Source of the DNA: Arctopsyche grandis
Lineage: Eukaryota > Arthropoda > Insecta > Trichoptera > Hydropsychidae
Length of the DNA stretch: 64,000 nucleotides
Assembly: GCF_051622035.1 (NCBI RefSeq)
Contig: NC_135355.1
Coordinates: 31,374,986 to 31,438,985, forward strand
Reading direction: 5' to 3'
Shown here: positions 48,298 to 60,464 of the stretch, piece after piece
Numbering within the stretch: the stretch's first letter is position 1
How the letters are laid out: each line of letters starts with the position of its first letter
Made by a program: the position numbers and the translations under genes
Notes under the pieces: generated by a model
The model's input: the letters and a program-made list of their open reading frames with translations, nothing else
Told to the model about the DNA's origin: nothing
Database searches by the model: none

Positions 48298-48712
48298 GTA
48301 AGTTTTTTTTCACACGCTTTCATTAACTGAAAGTACTGTAATATCAATTGAAAATATTTTATAAACCAACTTGCTCGCATTTAAATTCCATTCTCGTACA
48401 TATTTCATCGATCGCGTTGCAAAAAAACAATAAATAGCTTCATCATCGGCGTTGTTTCTGGTACCATTGTGTTGTATGCACTTTCTTCGAACAACCAACC
48501 ATAAGTAAATATTATATGTAATACACAAGGCCATACTTTAAAATATTTACATATGCAGTAATTAATAGTTGATCGACTTTGTATCAATATTGAGCATTTT
48601 AAAATTAATTTAACATATTCGTAAATGCGATCCCCCAATAAATATGAAAAACTTTCATAAATTATACAAACCATAAATGAGGCAATATAATATAAAATTT
48701 ATGAAATAATAG

Positions 48713-48910
48713 TGGCGCTACCCGGCATCGCTCGGTAAATCTTCATTTGATTTTTTATTAAATTTATTTGATTCGAAAAAAATTAATATTATTTAACGAC
48801 TGGCCAATCACGAACGTCTTTGACCAATCTAGCCAGTCAGAAACGACTTTGACGACAGCCAATCAGAAACGGCTTTGACGACAGCCAATCAGAAATGAAT
48901 TACAGACGCT
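48713..48910 (-). mobile_element. Helitron 3' fragment plus 24-bp tandem repeats
   Basis: CTACCCGGCATCGCTCGGTA and ATTTGATTCGAAAAAAATTA are Helitron family blocks. They run into three units of the type GACGACAGCCAATCAGAAAC at 48812-48900. The other end is absent. Confidence 0.65.
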
Positions 48911-49197
48911 GTTTCGGTTTTATATATAATTCTTATTACATACATATATGTACATATTATTTTTATCCACTAACTAATATTATATTTTGTAGTTTCATAT
49001 TAAAAACATTCTCAATATTGAAACTTATATAAATACATATACCGTTTTTAATTATTTGAAAAATAATTTAACAATTAATAATTGTTAAAATTATACTTTT
49101 AATATCTCCTAAAGTTAATTAATATTTGTCTACTTTTTATATGCATTACAACAGGCTAAATATCGAAATAAAATGGTAGCTTTGTTTAAATGACTCA

Positions 49198-49426
49198 TCT
49201 ACTATATAATTTCGAAAGAGACTTTGTATCTACATATGTATGTAAGGTTTGGGTGGAAGCATCAAAAATAAATTGAAGTTTCTATGACGACGATATCGAT
49301 ATCGTTGAATGTTTTTTTCGATTCAAATAAATTTAATAAAAAAACAAATTAATGTTTACTCTTACGTTAGCCATGTTTAAGCGGTTTATATTACAAATAC
49401 CGAGCGAAGCCGGGTAAAGCCACTAG
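49198..49426 (+). mobile_element. complete non-autonomous Helitron, 229 bp
   Basis: Best-preserved family member: 5' TCTACTATATAATTTCGAAA, 3' CCGAGCGAAGCCGGGTAAAG then CCACTAG, with host A and T on either side as Helitron insertion between A and T predicts. An imperfect subterminal hairpin (CGGT...ACCG) precedes the end. No coding capacity. Confidence 0.9.
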
Positions 49427-49547
49427 TAATAAATAAAATTTAACACTAAAAACTTTCGACTATAATAAATAGCATTATAAAGGTCTTTATATTTAAAATA
49501 TCTATAAAATCGAACTGACAATACTTTCTCTTTACATACAATATATT

Positions 49548-49700
49548 TTATGATTTATTTATGGTTGTGGCTATTTGCAACTACTATATCTGCAAATTAT
49601 TGGCTATTTGCAGGTACTATATCTGCGAATTATTGGCTATTTGCAGGTACTATATATAAGACAGGCGAAAAGCCTTCTGCGCATGCGCGTGAACTGTCAC
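49548..49700. repeat. left arm of a 1-kb inverted repeat
   Basis: Carries three ~33-bp units (TTGGCTATTTGCAGGTACTA + TATCTGCGAATTA) and then AAGCCTTCTGCGCATGCGCG. It is the reverse complement of 50437-50583. The intervening DNA contains a SINE. Confidence 0.85.
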
Positions 49701-49949
49701 TGTCAGCGTGTTTACTGTTAAAATTTGGTTTTAAACCTATTAATATTTAGTTCGAACTCGTAAAATGACGTAGAGTAAAAAATATAATTCAAATTAGTTA
49801 ATATTATTAATTGTTAGAAAATTATTATCATATACAACGTATAATACCTACATACAAGTATTATACAAGCCGCGAACTAGCTAAAAGATATAAATCTATT
49901 ATAATGACGTGCGAAATTTATTTGCCTCTTGTATAATTTTATTATTATT

Positions 49950-50379
49950 TTTTATTATTTTTATTTTACATATATACCAGGAAGGCCTTACAGGTAAATC
50001 CCAATGCGCCTTCCTGGCCAATTACAAATACAAATACAGCATTTTTATTATAAGTCGTTGAATTGCGAGACACTGAAAAAACTCGCAAATTAACGAGACA
50101 TCTATGAATTGTACATAAATTTTTATTGTACATCAATCAAATTTTTCAAATAGTGGTGACATAGTAGGTAGGAAGGATTTTTAGCCAATTTTTTTTCCGG
50201 GAACCGTTTCAACAATGAAATCAGAGAAAATTGGCAAACTCTGATAGGAAACGATCAACCTGGAGTCACAAATCCAGGTCTGACCAACAGCATACTCTGA
50301 AAAATTCATTTTCATTCAGGGATAGAACCCGGCACCTTCTTGACGGTAAGCAGAAGCATAACGTCCGAGCTATGCTGCT
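49950..50379 (-). mobile_element. tRNA-derived SINE, tail type 1 (copy 2)
   Basis: On the minus strand: head CAGCAGCATAGCTCGGACGT, body TGTGACTCCAGGTTGATCG, then the hairpin CCAGGAAGGCG...AAGGCCTTCCTGG and an A/T-rich end. It sits between the arms of the inverted repeat. Confidence 0.86.
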
Positions 50380-50436
50380 GAACGATTGATTAAAAAAGTC
50401 TAGCATACATTAAATGTAAGAAATTATAATCGGATT

Positions 50437-50583
50437 ATTCGAGTTCACGCGCATGCGCAGAAGGCTTTGCGCCTGTCGCAGAAATAGTACCTGCAAATAG
50501 CCAATAATTCGCAAATATAGTACCTCCAAATAGCCAATAATTCGCAGATATTGTACCTGCAAATAGCCACAACCTTTATTTAT
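50437..50583. repeat. right arm of a 1-kb inverted repeat
   Basis: CGCGCATGCGCAGAAGGCTT followed by three complementary units (TAGTACCTGCAAATAGCCAA type). Pairs with 49548-49700. Confidence 0.85.
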
Positions 50584-51944
50584 AGTCGATTTTGCATAGT
50601 TGAAATTTCACGTATTAGTCATGCGTATAACAGTTTTATTTAATTAAAAAAAAAACTTTTGACTGTGATAAATCGTATAATTGATATCTTGATATACTTT
50701 TACACTTCCTATATATTTAAATCACGCCCCATATTCGTCACTAATAGTCAGTTCCACAACGAGAAATATACTAAAAGTTTCTAATTTACAAATTTTCGCA
50801 TTAGTCAAAATCGAAATCGCAAATAAAACTACTATCCCCAAACTTTCTCATTTTTTTTATGTTGTTGTTGTTATTGTGCCAAGTATTGCAAAGCCATCAT
50901 CTTAGTATGCACCGGTTAAATGTTGCCCAACGATTCACTTACATACATACAATTAATCAACGTCTGTTGCACGCATAACCAATTTCTAGTGGCAGGTATG
51001 AAAAGGTTAAAGAGCTAACGAACGAAAATCGAGGATAATTGCACGTTATATTTTATTATTAAATGAACGACTTCGCCTCCATATTGCATAGTATCATGAG
51101 CTTTCACATTCTCGAGTTGAATTTGAACATTATAGAAAGGTGTATTTTGGCACAGGAGGCTTACACCGATATAGTATATGCATTATACATATCGAATGTT
51201 GATTTATACGCAAACTTTTTTAATTGAATTATTTAAATTACATCTCGAATACATTGTGAACGATTTCTAACCACACTGTGCTAAAAATTTCATACATATG
51301 TATGTCAATCAGGACTTTTTTGTCATTTTATTTTCACCAACGTTCAAGGGAAGCCAAAGAATGACATCTGAACGACCTCGCTTTAAAAAAAATACTTGCA
51401 AGGTCTACTTAGTCGTGCTGCATCCTTGCTATGCACGTTCAGATGCAATTTATAATTACACTGAATTTTATTTATCATCAATGGGTCAACGAAGCCTTCT
51501 ATTCGATGGGAATTTATTTGTTATTATTATTTAAAGCGAAACTAATACGTACCAGTCATAGTTTGCTCGAATAATTAGTACTGTTTTTTTTTTAGTGAGT
51601 AAAACAAGTTTTCCGTGTAGTTTTTAGCTATTTTTTTGTGCTAAATATTTAAACAGTTATTTGTCGAAAAAAACAAATCAAGCTATACAATGAATATAAT
51701 TCATATTGAAACTCTGTTTAAATAATCAATGAATTGAAGCGAAACATTTTTTTTTTGGATTTGGATAATATTTCAATTTTTTTTGGAAACGTTTTTTGGA
51801 AGCAGTTTTTCTACTTAATTGAAAAGTGTTGTACCCGATGAAATATCATCACATGGATGTTGGCATATTAAGTTATTAAATTAATAGAAATGTGTCGGTT
51901 CTGTGTTCGATCCGCACGCGGTCGAACTTTTTTCAAATACCTTT
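50584..51944. other. AT-rich intronic/intergenic DNA, no gene seen
   Basis: Nothing recognised. A 78-codon frame at 51298-51534 has no motif. By inference this lies in the 5' intron of yellow-like gene 1. Confidence 0.5.
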
Positions 51945-52210
51945 TAAATATGTATATTTAATTTAATATTTATATTTCATTTTAAAAAATGGTAAAAACT
52001 ACCTACCTACCTATATGTAAACAATATAAAACACCAATAGAAAAATTAATTAATCAAATAAATTTTCAATAGATGGCGGTAGAAACTCAAAGACTTAGCA
52101 CAGTCTATTTGCCTAGAGAAAACAGTATATATAGATTTTTTTTTCTTTTGTAATTATATTCGAATTATATTCGTACGTTTTGTTGGCATTGTTTTAGCTG
52201 TGACGTACAT
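51945..52210. repeat. dispersed repeat shared with 35690-36060
   Basis: Shares GGTAAAAACTACCTACCTAC, AAAACACCAATAGAAAAA, AAATTTTCAATAGATGG and TTCGTACGTTTTGTTGGCAT with the other copy. Confidence 0.8.
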
Positions 52211-52977
52211 ACATATGTATATAGGATCCACGAATGTGTGCGGGATGATATTCAAAGTCAAAATCTTTACGCAACTCGTTTAATGTCTTCGCTTCTGGCT
52301 CGACCCAGCGAGTGACGCGCAAAGCGACGCCACAGGCCTGCCAAATTAAAATATTCTCATTCATACCAACCTACATGCATTTCGAATCGAAAAGTTTTTT
52401 ACATATGTACATATGTATGTCAAATCGAAGTTTTTTTTTCTTTTGTTATTATATTCGTATACGTTTGAGCAGTAGTTTAGCTGTGACATACATATGTATG
52501 TCGAATCGGAACGACTATTATAATACGTATTGTGTACATAAAACACTGATGCACTGAGCAAATTTGTATCCACTCATGCAAATATAATAATGGGGCTTGC
52601 AATTTGCTCTACAATCACGAATTTGATTTGCATTTCAATTATACTCGCTAATATATACAAACAAAAAAATCAAAGTCTTTCATCTACTTGTAAAGCTGAA
52701 TGTTTATTTCTTCCCCTGTTATGTATATTTACAATTTTCAATTAGGAATCACCAAAACACTTGGTATTTTATCTCATGGTACTTGGAATTTTCACATTAA
52801 ATTTTCTTATATTTGCAAATTTTGCCTACATACGCCGGGCAATTCGACTAAAATAATTAAATATTTTGTTTTTTAACTATTTCAACAAATACTGGATATT
52901 TTTTCCAGATCTTAAAAGGAATTTGCATATTTTTATTTATATTTTGACCATTAAAATTTAATTAAACGAAATAATAA
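52211..52977. other. unassigned spacer
   Basis: 52220-52345 is GC-richer (CTGGCTCGACCCAGCGAGTG) but no frame is convincing. 52485-52525 repeats the 3' part of the preceding repeat. Confidence 0.4.
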
Positions 52978-53425
52978 CCAGCAGCGTGGACTAGTGATTA
53001 GCATATATGCTTTCGAACATAGTGATCATGGTTCGAGTCCCACTGGTTGCTGCTGGCCAGACCAGGGTTTGTGACTCCAGGTCGATCGTTTCCTATCAGA
53101 GTTTGCCAATTTATCTGATTTTCATTGAAACGGTTCCAACAAATTAGCAACCTTTACCCATTCCTGGCGATTTCGAGTTTTCAGCGTCTCGAATTTCGCT
53201 GATTCGTATAAAAATGCTGCAAATTTTCCAAAATCATATATAAAAAAGCTCCGAAATGTAAGTTTATCAAAAATTTGTCAAAATTAATCCGTAGATGTCT
53301 ATGATGCGTTGTTAAAATTATTCTAAAAATTGTATATCGATATTTGTAATTGGCCAGGTATTTGCATTGGGGTTACCTGTTAGGCCTTCCTGGTCTATAT
53401 ATGTGTGTATCTATGTATGTAAAAT
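52978..53425 (+). mobile_element. tRNA-derived SINE, tail type 1 (copy 3)
   Basis: Clearest tRNA-like head of the family: CCAGCAGCGTGGACTAGTGA (A-box region) and GGTTCGAGTCCCAC (B box), followed by GTGACTCCAGGTCGATCGTT. Tail type 1 ends GGCCTTCCTGGTCTATATAT. Confidence 0.88.
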
Positions 53426-53655
53426 TATAAAACTATATACATAGGTACACACATTTCACAATAAGAATATCACAGCAGTTTTTTAAACCTTTCTCCATTG
53501 CTGCAACTTAAATTAGATCACTTATCCCTTCTGTATTGAAATATAAGTCTGTTGAGGAATCATTATTTTAAAATAGTTTATAAATATGTATGTTTATAAA
53601 CACAAGATATACTACAATATATTATTTAAAATTATATTTAATTCTTCTTTAGATC

Positions 53656-55739
53656 ATGTTGCACATAATATTATTATGTGCATTAGCTGCAACATCTCTT
53701 GGAGCAGAGCTCAAGGAAGCTTTTTCCTGGAAGGAGCTGGACTACAACTGGCCCAATGCCGAGTTTAAAGAAAATGCCCTCAAAACTGGAGCTTATGACC
53801 CAGAGAACAATCTTCCATTAGGATTAGCAGTCTGGAAGGATAAATTGTTCATCACTGTACCAAGATGGAAGGCCGGTGTAGCCTCTTCCCTCAACTACGT
53901 CAAGATCGGTTCAGACAAGTCACCTAAACTGACTCCGTATCCATCATGGGACTCAAATTACCTTCCTTCTGAAAAGGAAACTACCTCTCAAGACCCACAG
54001 GTCACAGCCAAGGGTAGAGACAACGCCCCCAAGGCTGAAGTAACCACTGAAACACTTAAGGATAATTCTACAGTAGTATCCGTCTTCAGGCTATGGGTCG
54101 ACAAATGCGATAGACTTTGGGTTATGGATACTGGTCTCGCTGATATTCTCGGTAAGAGCCTCAAAGTAACTAATACTAAAAGGACATTTAGAATTAAAAT
54201 ATGCTCATACAGCTAGCCTTGATACATATGTACTTAACTATAGTTTGCTCTTATGGTCAGCAACAGCTCGCCATGTCTGTAAATTAATTAATTTAACAAC
54301 ATAACAAGCAAGATCTCTCATCCTCAAGCAAAATATTGTGCCCCAGATACAATTAAACAATATGTTATGAAATAAATATTGAAGTTTAATAAGAAATGTA
54401 TTCCCTTACAATAAATCATTCAATAAAAATTAATATCCTATTTACTCTCAATTCAATTAAAATATTAATATTATTTTAAACAATTAAAATATAAGAAGTA
54501 TATACATAGAAGTAAGTTTTAAGTATATTTAATTAATTTCATTTTCATATTTATAATAGGCTCTCCTAAAGTATACGCCAAGCCTTCTTTGGTGATATTC
54601 GATCTGATGACTGATAAACTCATCAGAAGGTACTTCTTCAAAGACTCGGATGTGAAAGAAAACTCATTTTTGGCCAATGTTGTAAGTGAATAAATATATT
54701 TTAATATTGTTTTATTTAATACATCGATGTATTAATTATATTAATATAATTTCAGGTGGTAGATGTCAATCCTCAATACTGCGACAATGCATACGCTTAC
54801 GTGCCCGATCTAGGAGGATATGGTTTGGTCGTGTACAGCTTCAAAGACGACGACTCTTGGCGCATTAAGCATCACTACTTCCACTTTGACCCTCTTGCCG
54901 GACAATACAAAGTTGGTGGAGTTGACTTCCAATGGACTGATGGAGTATTCGGCATCGCCCTCTCCAAAATTGAATCTGACGGGTACACTTTTCTGCTAAT
55001 CTGAAAGACTATTTTATAATATAATGAATTTCCAGACTAGTTTAATGCTTTTTTGTTTTAATTTTAGTTTGAGAAGAGTTTTCTTCCACGCACTTTCCAG
55101 TACTAAAGAATTTGAAGTGTCAAATAAGGTATTGCAAAACGAAACTTGGGCTACCAGCGCACATAATTTCCACGATTTCAAGGTATGTATTGTTCTGGTA
55201 ATGAACTATATACTAATGACAGAGAATTGAAGTGACAGTTGAAATGAATTATATTGCATTGCAGCTGGTCGGTGAACGCGGACCCAACAGCCAAGCTTCG
55301 GCCAATTATTTCGATGAAAGAACTGGCGTATTATTCTACACACAAGTGAAAATTAAATAATTTAAACCATATTCGATAGGTTAATGAAACCGCTTATAAA
55401 CAAATGTTCCAAAATTTTAGGTCAACCGTGATGGAATCGCTTGCTGGAACTCGGCTAAGCCTATGAATCCAGACAATACTGATTTAATTGCAAGCAGCAA
55501 AGATGTTCTCGAATTCCCCAATGATCTTAAGGTACTTATTTGCAGTTCTCTGTTGAATATTTATTAAAATAATTAATTAAAATTTGATATATGGTTCACA
55601 GATAGCCGATGATACACTATGGGTACTGTCCGATAAGCTTCCAAAGTTTATTTACAAATCGTTGAGCTCCAACGAGGTCAATTACAGAATTTTGAACATT
55701 CGCGTTGATGATGCTATCCGAGGAACCATCTGTGGTTAA
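53656..55739 (+). CDS. yellow/MRJP-family protein 1, 429 aa
   Basis: Exons 53656-54151, 54560-54681, 54756-54982, 55068-55182, 55265-55345, 55421-55531, 55602-55739; all GT-AG, one open frame of 1,290 nt. Secreted: MLHIILLCALAATSLGA is a signal peptide. Yellow-family proteins are single-domain propellers with roles in pigmentation, cuticle or other secreted functions. Hallmarks: FSWKELDYNW, KDKLFITVPRWKAGVASSLN, TPYPSW, CDRLWVMDTG, PSLVIFDL, CDNAYAYVPD, GVDFQWTDGVFGIALS, NETWATSAHNFHDF, GERGPNSQ and LWVLSDKLPKF. Length is normal for the family. Residues ~104-134 form a polar Thr/Lys/Glu-rich insertion absent from genes 2 and 3. The coding start lies 3 nt after an acceptor, so a 5' noncoding exon exists, probably at 48261-48297. 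Which Yellow subfamily is uncertain. Confidence 0.93.
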
Positions 55740-55785
55740 TTTTCCAGTGTGTTTGTACTAGATTTATACATTTTTTTTCATGATT

Positions 55786-55791
55786 AATAAA
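55786..55791 (+). terminator. AATAAA poly(A) signal
   Basis: AATAAA 47 bases after the stop codon of yellow-like gene 1. Confidence 0.65.
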
Positions 55792-55896
55792 CAATGTGAT
55801 ACAAAAGATGGAGGTTATTTGATTTTATTTTCTTCTGATTCCTTCTTCAATTGCTATGATAAAATAAGTGATCGAGTTTATATACATTGAGCTGGA

Positions 55897-55994
55897 TATA
55901 AATGGTCAAATTATTTAGAATTGATGTGGTAGGTGGGCTTAAGCGTTCAGTCTCTTTGAGACGACCCAACCTTACACTCGTCTTGTGGATTTCA
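55897..55994 (+). promoter_or_regulatory. inferred promoter and 5' UTR exon of yellow-like gene 2
   Basis: TATAAA at 55897, an initiator-like TCAGTC at 55947, and a leader ending TTCA|GTAAGT at 55994, the same donor context as the gene 1 leader. The gene 2 ATG lies 3 nt after an acceptor at 57947-57948, as in gene 1. The TATA-initiator spacing is longer than usual, so the start site is uncertain. Confidence 0.42.
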
Positions 55995-56537
55995 GTAAGT
56001 CTAGTTTATAATATGTAGATTGAATATTTTGATTAGAGTTGAATGTCTAATATCTATCAAAAGTCATATAAAGTTGTTATATTGAAAATATTTAAATGAT
56101 TATCATTACCCACCTTTCTCCAGTCGTAAAAGGATTAAAAGTTTTCAATTCATTTTTGTTGCTATTAATTTAGCATAACTTTTATTTATTACATATTGCT
56201 TAATTTGTCAGTATAACTTTCCTTTGATGTTCTGAAGTTTTATTCAGGAACATTTCTTACCCATGTTTCTCACATACTAATTCTTCATTCGTTCTCAATA
56301 ATTCCAAGCAAGCATATGCATATAAATATGAATGTTTTGTTTATTTGTCTTCTATACAAATTTCGTTTTCAATTTAAAACCACCTAATTTGGTACTCTAA
56401 CGTACACTGTAGACTGTATAGTTATTATTATTTAAATTTTTTTCCAACTCTCTGATTTAAACGATATGAATTCAATTTAAATTTCTATATCAAATTTCAT
56501 GTATTATGAGTAATTTACTGACAAATGTGTATAAACA

Positions 56538-56627
<90 letters not shown>

Positions 56628-57049
56628 TTATTTACTTATTTATACGGTCAAAAAAATCACTATTTTACACAAAACAAAAGAAAACTAGATATGAAATTTC
56701 AGTTCAATAAACCAAAAGGTTTCTGAGAAAAACATAAAAAACCTTGATTCTCTAGAGTAAAAGTACTACTTTCAGTTCAGATAAAAATATTTAAAAAATA
56801 TAAGGTTATAAAAATTATTATTTCTATTACATGTAAAAAAATTTCAGTCTAATTTAGTTAGCGGTTTGGGAGATAATGGAATTCAAAAACTTAAAAAAAA
56901 AAGAGGACACCTATAAGGGGAGGTACCATTTCCAGTCAACTTAAAAATTTGAAAAAAATTTACATCGTGTCGATTAGAATTTCATTAACCGATACTAAGT
57001 TTCAGTTCGATAAGACTAACGGTTTTCAAAAAATCCCTAAAATACACAG

Positions 57050-57080
<31 letters not shown>

Positions 57081-57948
57081 TTTTTTTCTTGATCATGAAA
57101 ACGTGATCAGTAATCGCAGTAAAAATCTCGAGTTCGAATTTTCGCATGATCAGAAAACTTCATCTATTGTTACTACGTACATAGATAAAGTAAAAATAAG
57201 ATACAATACAAATAAAATTATTAATAAAAATTTAGAAAAATATAAAGAAAGACAAAAAAAAGAAACTACAACATGTTAAAAAAATGTTTGAATAAATCGC
57301 ATTTTAGCTTACATCAACTGACATTACATAAATAAATCAAACATATACAGCTCATTACCCTGTCTATGCAATCTTGACATGGCCAAGTTCGATGAATTGG
57401 TGATAAACCTGGGCATATTAAGAATATGGTTACATGCAATTGATCTGCCCGGTACATGGAATCTGATTCAGCTCACCAATTAAGAGCAGTCGATGATGCC
57501 ATTAAGAATACCAAATAAACATAAAATATCATGAATTATTCTTCTATTACACAATTCTGATAAATACATTTCTTTATAAATGTTAGTAATATATTTAAAC
57601 TTAGCAAGTTTTGTAAACTTTTTTTATATTAGTATAATATGTATAAACAGCATAAAAGTAAGATCTTTCTATATGTTTGAGTCCAACTATTATTCTACTA
57701 TACATACCTTATTATCTAACTGCAAAATTGCACTGAATTAAAATTGGGTAATGAATGTCAATGTCAAACACCAACAATAGAAAAGGTTAAACTAATCAAA
57801 CCTGCGCCAAATATGAAATCATTATTCAATTCAGGCACTTGAACTATGAATGCCTTCAAATTACATAACAAAATTGCACACTCAATTAACTTAACCTAAC
57901 CTAACTTGTTTTGTATGTAACCTATGTATAGTTCGAATTTTATAACAG
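55995..57948. other. inferred 5' intron of yellow-like gene 2
   Basis: Holds a (TA)n tract at 56540-56627, the dispersed repeat at 56965-57050 (matching 22112-22210), and a (CA)n tract at 57050-57078. No coding content seen. Confidence 0.5.
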
Positions 57949-57951
57949 ATC

Positions 57952-59575
57952 ATGTCAAGCACAATAGTGCTATGCATCATATCTTTGGTCTGCTCAACAT
58001 TTGGTGCAGAACTCAAAGAAGTCTTCTCGTGGAAACAGTTGGAATACAATTGGCCCAGCTCTGAATTTAAAGAAGAAGCTTTGAAAACAGATGCTTACAT
58101 CCCACAGAACAATCTAGCTCATGGTATATCCATATGGAAGGATAAATTGTTTGTAACAGTTCCACGATACAAACCTGGTGTTGCTTCTTCACTCAACTAC
58201 ATTAAACTAGGATCAGAAAAGTCAGCGAAATTAACACCGTACCCATCATGGGACTTTAATTTCATAAAGGAGGAAACCAATAATTCCTTAAAAGACGATT
58301 CTTCAGTAGTTTCCGCCTTTAGATCTTGGGTCGATGGATGCGATAGGCTTTGGGTGATGGATACCGGTGTCGCTAACATTACAGGTGCACGAAAAGCAAT
58401 AGCCAAGCCATCTTTGGTGATATTTGATTTGAAAACAGATAAGCTAGTACGGCGATATTTTTTAAAGGATACCGATATAAAGAAGAGTTCTTACTTGATC
58501 AACATTGTAAGTTCAATTTATGATTAAATTACATTTAAATCAAACGAGAATCTTATTCAAGATAGAATATATTATTTTTTAGGTAGTTGATGTAAATCCC
58601 GATATGTGTGACAATGCATTTGCATACATGCCCGATCTTGGCAGCTTCGCTCTGATAGTTTACAGCTTCGCTGACGATAGTTCTTGGCGTCTAAAGCATC
58701 ACTATTTTTATTTCGATCCTTTGGCTGGTCAGTACAACATCGGTGGAGTCGAGTTTCAATGGACAGATGGTATCTTTGGTATCGGCCTTTCCAAAGCTAA
58801 CTCTGATGGGTACTATTTGAAGTTCTTCGATTATGATTTATTTTTCAATTTCACTCTTGTCATATGGTGTTGTCATTGGATTTTAGAATAAAAAGAGTTT
58901 TCTTCCATGCAATGTCGAGTACTAAGGAATTCGAAGTACCAAATAATATTCTTCAGAACGAAACGTGGGCCACTAATACACAAAATTTCAACGATTTTAA
59001 GGTACATTTTAACTAATTATTTATTTGAGTATTGAGTAAGTACATGATATTGTATTAAATATTTATATATGCTACATTTTACAGTTTGTCGGAGAACGTG
59101 GTGAAAATTCTCAAGCGTCAATTAGTATCTTCGATGAAAATACTGGTGTTTTGTTTTATACTCAGGTTAAATTTTATAGTTTTATAAAAATAATTACATG
59201 TTTACATATCTGAATTTGTGACTTAGAAATGATTATTTGAATTTTAAATAGGTTAAGAAGAACGGTGTTGCTTGTTGGAACTCAAAAATGTCGTTGAAAC
59301 CTGAGCATACTGCTTTAATAGCCCACAATGCTGAAACTCTAGAATTCCCTAATGACTTGAAGGTAATATACTTAAAACGTTGATATATTTTTTATGAAAT
59401 ACATAGATAAGAGATATATTATTTTTTGTTTTTTTAGATTGTTGATAATACTCTGTGGATTCTTTCCAATAAACTTCCAAAATACATTTACAAATCTCTG
59501 GATTCAAACGATGTCAACTTCAGAATCTTTAGTGTACCCATTGAAAACGCTATCAAAGAAACTGTCTGCGCTTAA
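57952..59575 (+). CDS. yellow/MRJP-family protein 2, 408 aa
   Basis: Exons 57952-58506, 58583-58809, 58887-59001, 59085-59165, 59252-59362, 59438-59575; GT-AG throughout. Signal peptide MSSTIVLCIISLVCSTFGA. Close paralogue of gene 1: FSWKQLEYNWP, KDKLFVTVPRYKPGVASSLN, TPYPSWDF, CDRLWVMDTG, PSLVIFDLKTDKLVRRYF, CDNAFAYMPD, FQWTDGIFGIGLS and NETWATNTQNFNDF. Exon lengths 227, 115, 81, 111 and 138 equal those of gene 1. The first coding intron, present in genes 1 and 3, is missing: the frame reads straight through VANITGARKAIAKPSLVIFD. It lacks gene 1's polar insertion. All splice sites and the frame are intact, so it is probably functional. Confidence 0.93.
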
Positions 59576-60464
59576 TTTTATACAATATTGTAATCTATAA
59601 ACAACAAACGTAAACTATAAATATGTTATGTTGAGTTTGATTATATCCTAACCCGACATTTTTCGCATTTACATAATATATAAGTAATAAAAATTTGTAT
59701 GCCTTTATCAAATAATTTAAGTATTTTTAAATCAAATCTAATGGTGTCATTATTATGATAATTAAATTTGAAAACTAATTTGCCTAATAGCAAGTTATAT
59801 AATATAAATATGTAATATGTATAAGCAATCATCGCACACTATCAACGCACGCTTAATAAAAGGTCAGTCTTCTTGCTACTTTCATAAGAAGTACATCTGT
59901 TTTGTACTTCATAACTGAATTACATATATTTGTATTATTATCAGGTGATGTGTTTTTTTTTCTTTCATTTACTGCTTATTTGTGTTTTTCATTATAAATT
60001 TATCATATGAATTAGTTTTATAATAACTGTGCCCAAGTGATTTTCTTTTAATTGAGCAAGTCTAAAAAATATATTAAATAAACCAATAATTAAAATAAAT
60101 CATTTACATTTTATATTATATTTCAAATTCATAAAATACATTAGAATAATGTTGTGTCAGAAACCTTATACCGTGTTAGTTTACAAATTTGAAACTCAGA
60201 TAAATATTCTCTTTGCTTAATTAAAAGCAATTAAGAAATCGATTTGTATCAATTTGAGTTTTGCTGATACTTCAATAATTAATGTAATCACTATTTGATA
60301 AATAAAATATTACTTAGTCATTGCTTTAGAAATCAAATACATATTAATGAATGATACAAATGCAATTGATTAATCATATCTAAAAACAAATGTAGGCAAT
60401 ACATTTCCAATCACACTAACAATGCTAGAAATAACCGTTAAGCATAACTGAACAATTACAGAAA
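59576..60464. other. spacer between yellow-like genes 2 and 3
   Basis: AT-rich. A possible promoter for gene 3 is TTAATAAAAGGTCAGTCTTC near 59851, weaker than those of genes 1 and 2. An acceptor (TTACAG) at 60456-60461 again lies 3 nt before the ATG. Confidence 0.4.

Noticed and set aside
52978-53060. Possible tRNA gene (A and B box, ~70 nt spacing)
   Set aside because: It is the head of a repeated SINE with a long shared body and A-rich tail; the cloverleaf arms do not close well.
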